A stretch of 64,000 nucleotides of DNA from Endozoicomonas sp. NE40. GTDB lineage: Bacteria > Pseudomonadota > Gammaproteobacteria > Pseudomonadales > Endozoicomonadaceae. The notes beneath the pieces were generated by a model. It did no database searches and had not been told where the DNA came from. It saw only the letters and a list, made by a program, of their open reading frames with translations. Positions 42,752 through 51,729 of this stretch are shown here, one piece after another. Numbering within the stretch: position 1 is the stretch's first letter; each line of letters opens with the position of its first letter. A program made the translations under genes and the position numbers. The DNA is taken from the NCBI RefSeq assembly GCF_040549045.1, contig NZ_JBEWTB010000002.1, positions 3,310,001-3,374,000 of the forward strand. The letters are read 5' to 3'.

Positions 42752-44626
42752 ATGCCAGCGAATACCTTAAAGGATCATAAAGCAGAGCAACGGATTGTCG
42801 GCACCCGAGTCTGGCTGGCGTTGTTCTTTATGATTGTTTTGGTGTTTGTGCTGATCGCCCGGTTATTTTATCTTCAGGTACTGCGTTACGATGAAATGTC
42901 GACGCAGTCTGAAGAAAACCGGGTTCTGCTACAAACCATCCCCCCGGTTCGTGGCCTGATTTACGACACCCATGGCAAGCTGCTGGCGATGAATCGCTCC
43001 AGCCGCAGTTTGACCATTGTTCGTGAACTGGCAGGCGATCTTGATCAACTGATCGAAGACATATCAACACTGGTACCGGTTACTGACAATGAACGACGCC
43101 GTTTTGACCAGCGAGTAAGACGTCGCCGCCCCTTTGAACCCATTCCCCTGAAATTCAACCTGAACGATGAACAGATCGCCACGATTGCTGTTAACCAGTT
43201 CCGGTTGCCCGGTGTCGAGATTGATGCTGATCTGGTTCGTTATTATCCGGAAAACAGTATTTTTTCCCACTCAGTAGGCTACGTTGGACGTATAAATGAC
43301 CGGGAACTGAGAACCCTTGATCCAGCCCTCTACAGCGGTACTTATGTGACCGGCAAAATTGGTCTGGAGAAGTACTACGAATCAGTCCTGCTGGGGAAGC
43401 CCGGCTATCAGGAAGTAGAAACCAATGCCCGAGGCCGGGTACTCAGGGTATTGAACCAGGTTCCATCGGAGCCGGGTAAAGACCTTGAACTGTATCTGGA
43501 TACGGAGTTGCAGAAAGTTGCGATTGAAGCGCTGGAAGGGCGACGTGGCGCTATTGTTGCCATGGACCCCAAGACTGGTGGCGTACTGGCCATGGTCAGT
43601 AACCCTTCGTTTGACCCCAATCTGTTTGTCACAGGCATTGATTATGAAACCTTCGACGGACTGAACAAAAACATTGAACGACCGTTGTATAACCGGGCGA
43701 CGCTGGGGGAGTATCCACCGGCATCCACCATCAAACCTGTTGTAGGTCTTGCCCTGCTGGCCAATGACGTGGTGGACAAAGATACCCGCATATTCGATCA
43801 GGGCTGGTTTCAGCTGCCGGGCAGTGACCACCGTTTCCGTAACTGGAACCGTCGTGGTGACGGTTGGGTGAATCTGCATCAGTCGATTGTCCGTTCTAAC
43901 GATACCTTTTTCTACAAACAGGCGGGTGAACTCGGTATTGATCGGATGCATGACTTTCTCAGCCAGTTTGGCCTTGGGCGACGCACCGGCATTGATATTG
44001 GTGAAGAGCGTCCCGGACTGTTACCGTCCCGGGAATGGAAGCGCGGTGTTTATGGACAGCCCTGGTATCCGGGCGAAACCGTCATCGCCATTATTGGTCA
44101 GGGCTACAACCTGGCGACCCCCTTGCAGCTGGCAGAGTTCACCACGATTCTGGCGAACCGGGGTCGGCATGTTCAGCCCCGGCTGGTTAAGGAAGAGATG
44201 CCCGATATTCAAAGCCCTGACTGGGGCCATGATGTGGATGTCAGTGATGAGGACTGGGATTTAATTATTGACTCTATGGAAGATGTCATTAAAAGCCCGA
44301 GGGGAACCGCTCACTGGCGCATTGGTCGTGACCTCAAGTACCGCATCGCTGGTAAGACGGGTACGGCGCAGGTCGTGAGTATCCCTCAGGGAGAGGAATA
44401 CGATGCTGAACAGCTGAAAGAGTATCAGCGGGATCACAGCCTGTTTGTAGCTTTTGCACCGGTTGAAGACCCTCAGATCGCTATTTCCGTCATTGTGGAA
44501 AACAACAGTGGTGCCGCAAACGTAGCGAAGAGTGTTATGGATCATTACCTGTTACCCAGACTGAATCCATCCCTGACCCATGGGCTGTCAGTGGACGAGG
44601 CCCTGAAAGCAAAGGTGACAAACTGA
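42752..44626 (+). CDS. mrdA: Penicillin-binding protein 2 (elongasome transpeptidase)
   Basis: A 624-residue bitopic membrane protein that crosslinks peptidoglycan during cell elongation. One TM helix lies at about 17-38 (LALFFMIVLVFVLIARLFYL). The dimerisation domain (about 60-230) starts with ENRVLLQTIPPVRGLIYD. The transpeptidase domain has SxxK in PPASTIKPV (catalytic Ser), SxN in RSNDTFFY, and KTG in AGKTGTAQV. Length is normal (E. coli 633). The last base of its stop is the first of the rodA start, so PBP2 and its SEDS partner RodA are made together. Confidence 0.97.
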   Translation: MPANTLKDHKAEQRIVGTRVWLALFFMIVLVFVLIARLFYLQVLRYDEMSTQSEENRVLLQTIPPVRGLIYDTHGKLLAMNRSSRSLTIVRELAGDLDQLIEDISTLVPVTDNERRRFDQRVRRRRPFEPIPLKFNLNDEQIATIAVNQFRLPGVEIDADLVRYYPENSIFSHSVGYVGRINDRELRTLDPALYSGTYVTGKIGLEKYYESVLLGKPGYQEVETNARGRVLRVLNQVPSEPGKDLELYLDTELQKVAIEALEGRRGAIVAMDPKTGGVLAMVSNPSFDPNLFVTGIDYETFDGLNKNIERPLYNRATLGEYPPASTIKPVVGLALLANDVVDKDTRIFDQGWFQLPGSDHRFRNWNRRGDGWVNLHQSIVRSNDTFFYKQAGELGIDRMHDFLSQFGLGRRTGIDIGEERPGLLPSREWKRGVYGQPWYPGETVIAIIGQGYNLATPLQLAEFTTILANRGRHVQPRLVKEEMPDIQSPDWGHDVDVSDEDWDLIIDSMEDVIKSPRGTAHWRIGRDLKYRIAGKTGTAQVVSIPQGEEYDAEQLKEYQRDHSLFVAFAPVEDPQIAISVIVENNSGAANVAKSVMDHYLLPRLNPSLTHGLSVDEALKAKVTN

Positions 44627-45774
44627 TGGCTGAACAGGATTTTGTACGACAGCTGAATGACGACCATGGGTTTGCCCAGACCCGGGACTGGTCAGAGAAA
44701 TTACATATTGATTTTCTTCTGGTCGGACTGCTGATGATTCTTTGCTGTGCCGGGCTGTTGATTCTCTACAGTGCCAGCGGCAAGGATATGGATGTAGTGA
44801 TCCGGCAGGCTCTCTATATGCTGGTTGGCTTTGTGGGGATGGTAGTGATTGCTCAGTTTTCTCCGAGAATGCTGATGCGCTTTGCGCCCTGGATGTACGC
44901 TGGTGGTGTTGTACTTCTGCTTGCGGTGTTGTTGATAGGTATCCAGTCAAAAGGAGCGCAGCGATGGATTCAGTTGCCATTTATCCGGTTCCAGCCGTCT
45001 GAAATCATCAAGCTGATTATGCCGATCGTGGTGGCTACCTATTTGTCCAACCGACCTTTGCCGCCTTCCATCAAGGATATTGTTATCAGCCTGATTATCA
45101 TAGGTGTCCCGGTTGGTCTGATTGCCAAACAGCCTGACTTGGGAACCTCGCTACTGATCGGGTCGTCGGGGGCTTTTGTATTGCTACTGGCGGGGTTGCG
45201 CAAGCGACTGATATTTTCCGCCATTATGCTGGCGATTCCTGCCGTGTTTGTGTTCTGGCAGTTCCTGATGCGGGATTACCAGAAACAGCGGGTACTGACC
45301 TTTCTGAATCCGGAAAGTGATCCCTGGGGCGCTGGCTGGAATATTATCCAGTCTAAAATCGCCATTGGCTCCGGTGGTCTCTATGGTAAGGGCTGGTTGC
45401 AGGGAACCCAGTCGCACTTGGACTTTCTGCCAGAAAGTCACACTGACTTTATTATTGCGGTACTGGCTGAAGAGATGGGCCTGGTTGGATGCCTGATGCT
45501 GCTGGTGATCTACGCGCTGATCATCGGGCGGGGGCTGTTTATTACCCTAAAGTCTCAAACGCTGTTTGGCCGGTTGCTGGCGGGTAGTATTACATTGACG
45601 TTTTTTGTTTATATCTTTGTCAATATCGGAATGGTCAGTGGGCTGCTGCCTGTGGTGGGTGTGCCTTTGCCTCTGGTTAGTCGTGGTGGTACATCTCTGG
45701 CAACACTGATGGCGGGCTTTGGCATATTAATGTCGGTGCATACCCATAAAACCTTCCATCATCGAATGCGCTGA
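44626..45774 (+). CDS. rodA: Rod shape-determining SEDS protein RodA (peptidoglycan glycosyltransferase)
   Basis: A 382-residue inner-membrane SEDS polymerase with about ten TM helices, partner of PBP2. Family blocks: SAGKGAQRWI-like segment (QSKGAQRWIQLPFIRFQPSEIIKL), AKQPDLGTSLLI (with the catalytic Asp), the GSGGLYGKGWLQGTQSHLDFLPE loop, and VPLPLVSRGGTSL near the end. Length is normal (E. coli 370). A hairpin lies about 18 bases after the stop. Confidence 0.97.
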   Translation: MAEQDFVRQLNDDHGFAQTRDWSEKLHIDFLLVGLLMILCCAGLLILYSASGKDMDVVIRQALYMLVGFVGMVVIAQFSPRMLMRFAPWMYAGGVVLLLAVLLIGIQSKGAQRWIQLPFIRFQPSEIIKLIMPIVVATYLSNRPLPPSIKDIVISLIIIGVPVGLIAKQPDLGTSLLIGSSGAFVLLLAGLRKRLIFSAIMLAIPAVFVFWQFLMRDYQKQRVLTFLNPESDPWGAGWNIIQSKIAIGSGGLYGKGWLQGTQSHLDFLPESHTDFIIAVLAEEMGLVGCLMLLVIYALIIGRGLFITLKSQTLFGRLLAGSITLTFFVYIFVNIGMVSGLLPVVGVPLPLVSRGGTSLATLMAGFGILMSVHTHKTFHHRMR

Positions 45775-45791
45775 CTTTTCTACCTTAGCAG

Positions 45792-45814
45792 TGAGCCGTA
45801 CCTGCTGCGGCTCA
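45792..45814 (+). terminator. Probable terminator after rodA
   Basis: TGAGCCG and CGGCTCA make a perfect 7-bp stem with a 9-base loop, followed by TTTCCCCCTTT. It separates mrdA-rodA from mltB. Confidence 0.65.
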
Positions 45815-45877
45815 TTTCCCCCTTTATCCTGTTGTCTATCAGGAGGTGCTACCAGGGAGTCATATTTCCTTAATGGT

Positions 45878-45914
45878 TGATTAACAATGTATTGTTAGTC
45901 ATTTTTTGTTGACA
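45878..45914 (+). promoter_or_regulatory. Palindrome and TTGACA box in the rodA-mltB gap
   Basis: TGATTAACAAT and ATTGTTAGTCA form a near-perfect 11-bp dyad with a 2-base loop. Directly after it comes TTGACA (45909), a consensus -35; the hexamer 17 bp on (TGCTAG) is a weak -10. The 326-base gap between rodA and mltB holds no gene I can support, so this is the likely control region for mltB. Confidence 0.4.
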
Positions 45915-46100
45915 ACTGTCTTACACGTTCTTGCTAGTTGTTCCCGGATTACTGCTGTAGAGTAGAAAAAATAGCACCCTGCTTTTGCACAACACGAAAG
46001 GGTGACTCAGACAGAAAGGCTGACAATTTGCTTTTTTAGTCAACCACTAACTAGTGAGTGTCTGTTTGAGTATGACAGCAGTATTCAGAGGACTTAAGAC

Positions 46101-47219
46101 ATGGCCATTTTTTCCAAAAACAATATACTGGCACTGACCGCGGGCTGTCTGATCTCAACGGTGATGATGGCTGCTCCTGTGCCTGAAGGCGAGCAAAAGG
46201 CTTCCGGCGAGCAGAGTTCCAGCAAACAGACAGCTTCCAGTGAACAGAAAGCCTCTTATGCTTCAACCAGACCAGAGGTTGAAGCCTTTATTAAGGATCT
46301 GGTCAAGAACGAACAGTTTTCCAGAAACGAAGTGGAAGCCGTACTGGGTAAGGCTCAGAGGTCTGACCGGGTGCTTGAGCTGATCAGTCGTCCGGCTGAG
46401 AAAAGGCTGGAATGGAAAGATTACCGCAAGATATTTATGACCGACCAGCGTGTGAATGAAGGCATCGACTTCTGGCTGGCTCATGCGGAAACACTGGCAG
46501 CGGCTGAAAAAGAGTACGGTGTTCCAGCATCGATAATTGTCGCGATTATTGGTGTAGAAACTTACTATGGTCGACTGACCGGTGGTTTTAAAGTACTGGA
46601 TGCCCTGTCCACACTGAGCTTTGACTACCCACCACGCCGCACCTTTTTTACCCAGCAGTTGAAAGAGTTCCTGATTCTGGTTCGTGAGCAGAAGCTTGAC
46701 CCCCATGAACTGACCGGCTCTTATGCGGGTGCCATGGGCATTCCACAGTTTATGCCATCGAGCTACAGAGCTTATGCTGTAGACTTCACCGGTGACGGGC
46801 AATCTAATATCTGGAAACAGAAAGAGGATGCCATTGGCAGTGTTGCCAATTACCTGAAAGAGAACGGCTGGAGAGCAGGTAAACCCATTGCCAGCAAAGC
46901 CAGGGTTCAGGGTACAAAATATGAGCAGGCCATTGGTAAAACTGTGAGACCGGCTAAAACCCTGAAACAGTTGGAGACCGCCGGGTGGAAGCCTGTGAAC
47001 GTGCTGCCATCGGCGACCAAAGCGGCTGCCATGTCGTTCGAAGGTGAAAATGGGACTGAATATTGGCTGGGAATGGAGAATTTCCGGGTAATAACCACGT
47101 ATAATCGCAGCAAGCTTTATGCGATGGCGGTTCACCAGTTGGCAAAAGAAGTCAATACTGGCTATAAGACTGCCGTACAAAAGAAAAAAACAGACGCCAC
47201 AGTGGCGAATAAGTCCTGA
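46101..47219 (+). CDS. mltB: Lytic murein transglycosylase B
   Basis: A 372-residue exported enzyme cleaving the MurNAc-GlcNAc bond. The N-terminal hydrophobic stretch (ILALTAGCLISTVMMAAP) may act as a signal peptide; its TAGC could be a weak lipobox, so lipidation is uncertain. A Ser/Gln/Lys/Glu-rich low-complexity linker follows (about 28-56). The SLT domain has the catalytic Glu in IIGVETYYGRLTG, then LSTLSFDYPPRRTFF and the signature GSYAGAMGIPQFMPSSY. The DFTGDGQSNIW calcium-type loop follows. E. coli MltB is 361. Unlike many relatives it is separated from rodA by a 326-base regulatory gap. Confidence 0.95.
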   Translation: MAIFSKNNILALTAGCLISTVMMAAPVPEGEQKASGEQSSSKQTASSEQKASYASTRPEVEAFIKDLVKNEQFSRNEVEAVLGKAQRSDRVLELISRPAEKRLEWKDYRKIFMTDQRVNEGIDFWLAHAETLAAAEKEYGVPASIIVAIIGVETYYGRLTGGFKVLDALSTLSFDYPPRRTFFTQQLKEFLILVREQKLDPHELTGSYAGAMGIPQFMPSSYRAYAVDFTGDGQSNIWKQKEDAIGSVANYLKENGWRAGKPIASKARVQGTKYEQAIGKTVRPAKTLKQLETAGWKPVNVLPSATKAAAMSFEGENGTEYWLGMENFRVITTYNRSKLYAMAVHQLAKEVNTGYKTAVQKKKTDATVANKS

Positions 47220-47266
47220 AAAGTTAGTCCCGAAAAACTAGCCCCGAAAAATAAGTTACGCGGTTT

Positions 47267-48061
47267 ATGCATTCCACAACAACATTTAGACAGGTCGGCT
47301 TTGCCGGCCTGATCACTTTATTCATTTCAGGCTGTGCCGGGGTTCCCCGGGAAGATGGAGCGCCTGCTAATCCGAGGGATGTCAGTGATATTCCCGATGC
47401 GATTCCGGTAGTTCATCAGGGAGCCATTAAAAATTCCCCTTACATGCATGAGGGTGTTGTCTATGAGCCGATGATATCAGCCAATGAATACTCGGAAGAG
47501 GGCATTGCCTCCTGGTATGGCACCAAGTTTCATGGCAAGCAGACGGCGAATGGAGAAGTCTACGACCTGTATGGGATGACGGCTGCCCATAAGACCCTGC
47601 CATTGCCGTCTTACGTGAAAGTAACCAACAAGACAAATAACCGTTCTGTGGTTTTACGGGTGAATGACCGGGGGCCTTTTGTGGGCGACCGGATTATCGA
47701 TCTCTCTTTTGCTGCAGCGAAAAAGCTGGGCTTTGCGGATGAAGGCATTACGGAGGTTCTGGTTGAAGGCATTGATGTTGGTGCTTTCGCAGCCGCTGAC
47801 ATTGAAGGTGAGCATCAGGAAGTGTTTTTGCAGATGGCTGCCTTTAGCAATTACCATAATGCCCAGATAATGCGACGACAGCTGTCAGCGTCGACCGACA
47901 CTCCGGTCAAGATTGTTAAAAACGACAGTGAAGATGAACCTCTTTACAGGGTGAGGATTGGTCCGGTTCAAACCCCGGATCATATGGAAATTCTGCTGGA
48001 TACACTTGAGGCTGCGCAGTTTGCCCCACCGTATCTGGTTTACGAAACCGTTGCGCAATAA
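47267..48061 (+). CDS. rlpA: Septal ring lytic transglycosylase RlpA family lipoprotein
   Basis: A 264-residue lipoprotein. The leader ends in the lipobox LFISGCAG. A double-psi beta-barrel (about 80-165) follows, with GIASWYGTKFHGKQTANGEVYDLYGMTAAHKTLPLPSYVKV and NDRGPFVGDRIIDLSFAAAKKLGF; the His and Asp residues used for cleavage are in place. A SPOR domain (about 185-262) binds denuded glycan at the septum. The ribosome-binding site is poor. In Pseudomonas the homologue cleaves peptide-free strands; activity here is inferred. Confidence 0.95.
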   Translation: MHSTTTFRQVGFAGLITLFISGCAGVPREDGAPANPRDVSDIPDAIPVVHQGAIKNSPYMHEGVVYEPMISANEYSEEGIASWYGTKFHGKQTANGEVYDLYGMTAAHKTLPLPSYVKVTNKTNNRSVVLRVNDRGPFVGDRIIDLSFAAAKKLGFADEGITEVLVEGIDVGAFAAADIEGEHQEVFLQMAAFSNYHNAQIMRRQLSASTDTPVKIVKNDSEDEPLYRVRIGPVQTPDHMEILLDTLEAAQFAPPYLVYETVAQ

Positions 48062-48129
48062 CCTATTACTTTTAACTGACGGGCGGGATTATAATATCCC
48101 GTTATTGAAATTTTCAGAGCAGTTTCTTA

Positions 48130-49326
48130 ATGAGCAAAAGAAAACACCCTGTCCGGCGTTTGGCTGGGTTAGCCACTATGATGTTTTGTCTGGGTTCCGG
48201 TATTGCCCAGGTTCAGGCTGCTGCATTGATTCCGGCGGCCCCGAAACTGGGCTCAGAAAGTTACATCCTGATGGATGCTGACAGCGGTGAAATCCTGGCT
48301 GCCGAGAAAATCGACGAGCCAATGCACCCGGCCAGCCTGACCAAGATGATGACTTCATATATTGGTGAGGCCGAAGTGGCTGCGGGCAATATTGGACGTC
48401 AGGATAAAGTGCTGGTGAGCGAAAAAGCCTGGCGTATGGGTGGTTCAACCATGTTTATCGAAGTCGGTGACAGGGTGCCGGTCGAAGAGCTGCTGAAAGG
48501 CATCATTATTGTTTCCGGTAATGATGCCAGTGTGGCACTGGCTGAACACATTGCCGGCAGCGAAGAAGGCTTTGCCCAGATGATGAATGGCACGGCCCGG
48601 AAGCTTGGAATGGTGAACACGCATTTCCAGAACTCTTCCGGCTGGCCTGCGGATGACCATTATTCAACAGCCCGTGATATGGCGATTCTGTCCAAGCATA
48701 TTGTTCAGGATTACCCGGAAGACTATCATCTGTATGCTCAGAAATACTATCAGTATGGTGTGAACAAGCGTACTGGCGAACCTCTGCGTCGTCAGGCGAA
48801 CCGTAACCGCCTGCTGTGGACCAACCCGAGCGTGGACGGCCTGAAAACCGGCCATATTGATGCAACCGGTTACCATCTGGCAGCCACTGCGCTTCGCGAC
48901 GGGCGGCGTATGATTGCCGTCATTATGGGTTCGAACAGCGAGAAACAGCGTGCGGAAGAAGCCCAGAAACTACTGACCTACGGTTTCCGCTTTTTCGAAA
49001 ACGTGGACATCAAGCGTGGTGGCCAGCCGCTGGAGTCAGTGCGTATCTGGAAAGGCGCTGACGATGACGTTAACGTCATGATCGAGAAAGACCTGGTTGT
49101 GACGGTACCTCGTGGCACTGGCAAAGACCTGAGCGCAGTGATGAAACTGGATTCTGCTATCGAAGCCCCGATCGAACGTGGTCAGCAGCTGGGTAGCCTT
49201 AAGGTGATGCGTGGTGAAGAAGTCGTGAAAGAAGTACCACTGCTGGCGCAGCGTTCTGTAGAGCGTGGTGGCATCTTTAAGCGTATCTGGGACAGCATCG
49301 TAATGTTTTTTAGCAACCTGTTTTAA
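48130..49326 (+). CDS. dacA: D-alanyl-D-alanine carboxypeptidase (PBP5/6 type)
   Basis: A 398-residue periplasmic enzyme that trims the terminal D-Ala of peptidoglycan pentapeptides. A signal peptide ends near VQAAAL. SxxK in HPASLTKMM, SxN in IIVSGNDASV and KTG in DGLKTGHIDATG are intact. A C-terminal PBP5-type beta domain (about 290-380) and an amphipathic membrane-binding tail (FKRIWDSIVMFFSNLF) follow. E. coli DacA is 403. In the normal block order between rlpA and ybeD. A large hairpin element follows the stop. Confidence 0.97.
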   Translation: MSKRKHPVRRLAGLATMMFCLGSGIAQVQAAALIPAAPKLGSESYILMDADSGEILAAEKIDEPMHPASLTKMMTSYIGEAEVAAGNIGRQDKVLVSEKAWRMGGSTMFIEVGDRVPVEELLKGIIIVSGNDASVALAEHIAGSEEGFAQMMNGTARKLGMVNTHFQNSSGWPADDHYSTARDMAILSKHIVQDYPEDYHLYAQKYYQYGVNKRTGEPLRRQANRNRLLWTNPSVDGLKTGHIDATGYHLAATALRDGRRMIAVIMGSNSEKQRAEEAQKLLTYGFRFFENVDIKRGGQPLESVRIWKGADDDVNVMIEKDLVVTVPRGTGKDLSAVMKLDSAIEAPIERGQQLGSLKVMRGEEVVKEVPLLAQRSVERGGIFKRIWDSIVMFFSNLF

Positions 49327-49351
49327 GCAGTGTTGTTAACGGTTCTGGTAC

Positions 49352-49425
49352 ACGATTTCAACGAATTTGCGTTTTACGTAGGTTGGGACGATCGTAACAA
49401 CCTACGTAAAACGCAGTGAAATCGT
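49352..49425. repeat. Long imperfect palindrome, REP/MITE-like
   Basis: An inner arm GCGTTTTACGTAGGTTG (49369-49385) is matched exactly by its complement (49398-49414) around a 12-base loop. Outside an asymmetric bulge the outer arms ACGATTTCA (49352) and TGAAATCGT (49417) pair as well. The hairpin spans 74 bases between dacA and ybeD without a terminal T run. Its shape suggests an intergenic repeat of REP or miniature-element type. No second copy was noticed in the window. Confidence 0.6.
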
Positions 49426-49463
49426 ATATCAGAGCTTCATTGTTTAGAGTTTTGTGAAGAGTA

Positions 49464-49736
49464 ATGGCTGAACAGCAACCCCAACCCCCTAAAATCGAAT
49501 TCCCCTGTGACTATGAAATCCGCATTATGGGTAATGCCGCTCCGGATTTTAAAGATGTCTGTGTTGAAATTGTCAAAAAGCACGCCACTGACTACGACGG
49601 TAACTGCCGCGTTAAACCAAGCCGTGCCGGTAACTTTGAGTCTGTGATGGTAAAAATTGTCGCTACTGGCGAAGACCAGCTGCGTGCCATTTTTGAAGAC
49701 CTGAAAGCAACCGGCCGGGTCAAAATGGTACTTTGA
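49464..49736 (+). CDS. ybeD: YbeD family protein (DUF493)
   Basis: A 90-residue small ACT-like protein: KIEFPCDYEIRIMGNAAPDF at the start, RPSRAGNFESV-like block (KPSRAGNFESVMVKIVA) and RVKMVL at the end. It is almost always found between dacA and lipB, as here; its function is not established. Its TGA overlaps the lipB ATG by one base. Confidence 0.95.
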   Translation: MAEQQPQPPKIEFPCDYEIRIMGNAAPDFKDVCVEIVKKHATDYDGNCRVKPSRAGNFESVMVKIVATGEDQLRAIFEDLKATGRVKMVL

Positions 49737-50434
49737 TGCCGGTGACTGAGGGGGAAGCCGACATTATGGATGTGGACGCAGTGGGTCAGGCGTTGCCACT
49801 GAATGTCAGAATGCTTGGCAGGCAGGCTTACGAGCCTGTCTGGCAGGCCATGAAAACATTTACTGAAACCCGGGATGAAACCACCGTTGATGAACTCTGG
49901 TTTGTGGAGCATGACCCGGTGTTTACCCAGGGGCAGGCCGGTAAAGCAGAGCATGTTCTGAATCCGGGAACCATTCCGGTGGTTCAGGTTGACCGGGGAG
50001 GGCAGGTGACTTACCACGGGCCGGGTCAGCTGGTAGTCTATCTTTTACTGGACGTTAAACGTTCACAGAAAGGTCCGAGAGCTATTGTTTCAGGGATAGA
50101 ACAGGCGATTATCAACGTTCTTCAGACCTATGGGGTTGAGTCCTGCGCCCGGCCGGAAGCTCCGGGGGTGTATATCCGGAACGCTAAAATAGCGGCTCTG
50201 GGACTTCGATTCCGTAAACAGCGATCTTACCATGGATTAAGTTTTAACCTTGATATGGACCTTGAACCTTTCAGCCGGATAAACCCCTGTGGTTACGAAG
50301 GACTGGAAGTGACTCAACTGATTGATTATGTTGAGTATTTTGACAAGCAGGATGTTGCCGGCAAGCTATTGCTCAGTCTTATGGAAGAACTGGGTTACTG
50401 TCGTATAGAAAAAACAGATCAGGGGTTACCCTGA
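49736..50434 (+). CDS. lipB: Octanoyl-[ACP]:protein N-octanoyltransferase
   Basis: A 232-residue enzyme that moves octanoate from ACP to the lipoyl domains of 2-oxoacid dehydrogenases and GcvH, the first step of lipoate assembly. Blocks: DRGGQVTYHGPGQLVVYLLLD, the catalytic Lys in RNAKIAALGLRFRK and the catalytic Cys in INPCGYEG. The ATG overlapping the ybeD stop was chosen; an ATG ten codons on (MDVDAVG) is a possible start. E. coli LipB is 213. lipA follows after 33 bases, completing the pathway. Confidence 0.96.
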   Translation: MPVTEGEADIMDVDAVGQALPLNVRMLGRQAYEPVWQAMKTFTETRDETTVDELWFVEHDPVFTQGQAGKAEHVLNPGTIPVVQVDRGGQVTYHGPGQLVVYLLLDVKRSQKGPRAIVSGIEQAIINVLQTYGVESCARPEAPGVYIRNAKIAALGLRFRKQRSYHGLSFNLDMDLEPFSRINPCGYEGLEVTQLIDYVEYFDKQDVAGKLLLSLMEELGYCRIEKTDQGLP

Positions 50435-50467
50435 CCTTGAACGAATAGATTAAATCTGGAGTGGGAA

Positions 50468-51493
50468 ATGTCGGGTCATACAACATCAACAGACAGCGGG
50501 CTGATTCCTACAGTACAGGTTGAACCAGCAGTCAAAGTAGAAAGTGGTGCCAAGTTTATTAACGATCACGGTATCACTGCCATTAAAAACGGCATCAAAG
50601 CCAGTCATCACGACCCTGCGCCGGTGATGCGCAAACCGGAATGGTTACGCATCAGGGCGCAATACGGCACTGAATATAAGAAAGTAAAAAGCACCGTTCA
50701 CAAGCACAAGCTCAGCACCGTGTGTGAAGAAGCCATGTGTCCGAACATTAATGAATGCTGGAGTTCTGGTACGGCGACCATCATGCTGATGGGCGATGTC
50801 TGCACCCGGGCCTGCAAATTCTGTGCAGTGAATACGGGCAACCCTAAAGGCTGGCTGGATAAAGAAGAGCCGGAACATACGGCCAACAGCGTTAAGCTGA
50901 TGAACCTGAAATATCTGGTATTGACCTCGGTTAACCGGGATGATCTGGAAGATGGGGGCGCAGGCCATTACGCTGATGTGGTGCGCAGGGTCAAAGCTGA
51001 AAACCCTGAAACCGATGTAGAAGTTCTCACACCGGATTTTATGGGGGTGATGACGGACGTTGAGAAAGTGATGGACAGTGGTATCTCAGTCTTTGCCCAG
51101 AACGTTGAAACCGTTAAACGCCTTACCCATCCGGTTCGTGACCCACGGGCCAGCTACGAGCAGACGCTTGCAGTGCTTGAACACGCCAAGCAATATCGTC
51201 CCGATATTCTTACCAAAACCAGCCTGATGCTGGGGCTGGGCGAAACAGATGAGGAAATTGGCGAAACCATGGATGACCTGCGGGCGATTGGCGTGGATAT
51301 CATTACCTTCGGTCAGTACCTGCAACCAACCAGAAACCATTTGCCGATTGAACGCTATGTCACACCGGAACAGTTTGAACAGTACCGTCAGTGGGGGCTC
51401 GAAAAAGGCTTTCTGGAGGTCGTTTCGGGTGCGCTGGTACGATCAAGCTATCGTGCTGAGCAGGTGTTGCAGAAGAACAACGTGGGTTTGTGA
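50468..51493 (+). CDS. lipA: Lipoyl synthase
   Basis: A 341-residue radical SAM enzyme that inserts two sulfurs into the octanoyl chain on LipB-modified proteins. The auxiliary cluster Cys are in CEEAMCPNINEC and the SAM cluster Cys in CTRACKFC; the C-terminal RSSYRAEQV supplies the Ser ligand of the auxiliary cluster. The first ~55 residues form a longer than usual N-terminus. It has a GGAGTGGG ribosome-binding site. Last gene of the conserved block. Confidence 0.97.
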   Translation: MSGHTTSTDSGLIPTVQVEPAVKVESGAKFINDHGITAIKNGIKASHHDPAPVMRKPEWLRIRAQYGTEYKKVKSTVHKHKLSTVCEEAMCPNINECWSSGTATIMLMGDVCTRACKFCAVNTGNPKGWLDKEEPEHTANSVKLMNLKYLVLTSVNRDDLEDGGAGHYADVVRRVKAENPETDVEVLTPDFMGVMTDVEKVMDSGISVFAQNVETVKRLTHPVRDPRASYEQTLAVLEHAKQYRPDILTKTSLMLGLGETDEEIGETMDDLRAIGVDIITFGQYLQPTRNHLPIERYVTPEQFEQYRQWGLEKGFLEVVSGALVRSSYRAEQVLQKNNVGL

Positions 51494-51729
51494 GGTTTCT
51501 GGTTTATCCCCGGGAAAACAAAAAAAAACCATATTGTTACAGTAGTTCCAAAACGAATCCGGTATCATTTATGGTCATCAGGGTAGATGCATATCTTTGC
51601 CTGTCCATATTGTTCATGCTGTTTAAAAGCTTATGGAAGGCTGGTTCGGCTTGAGCCGTTGTGAGTGAGATCGTTTTTCATCTGCCTCTGATGAGGTGAT
51701 GAAAAACTTTTTTGATTAAATTGTGAGCC

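Noticed and set aside
46263..47180. 305-codon minus-strand frame
   Set aside because: Antisense to mltB, no ribosome-binding site, no recognisable domain.
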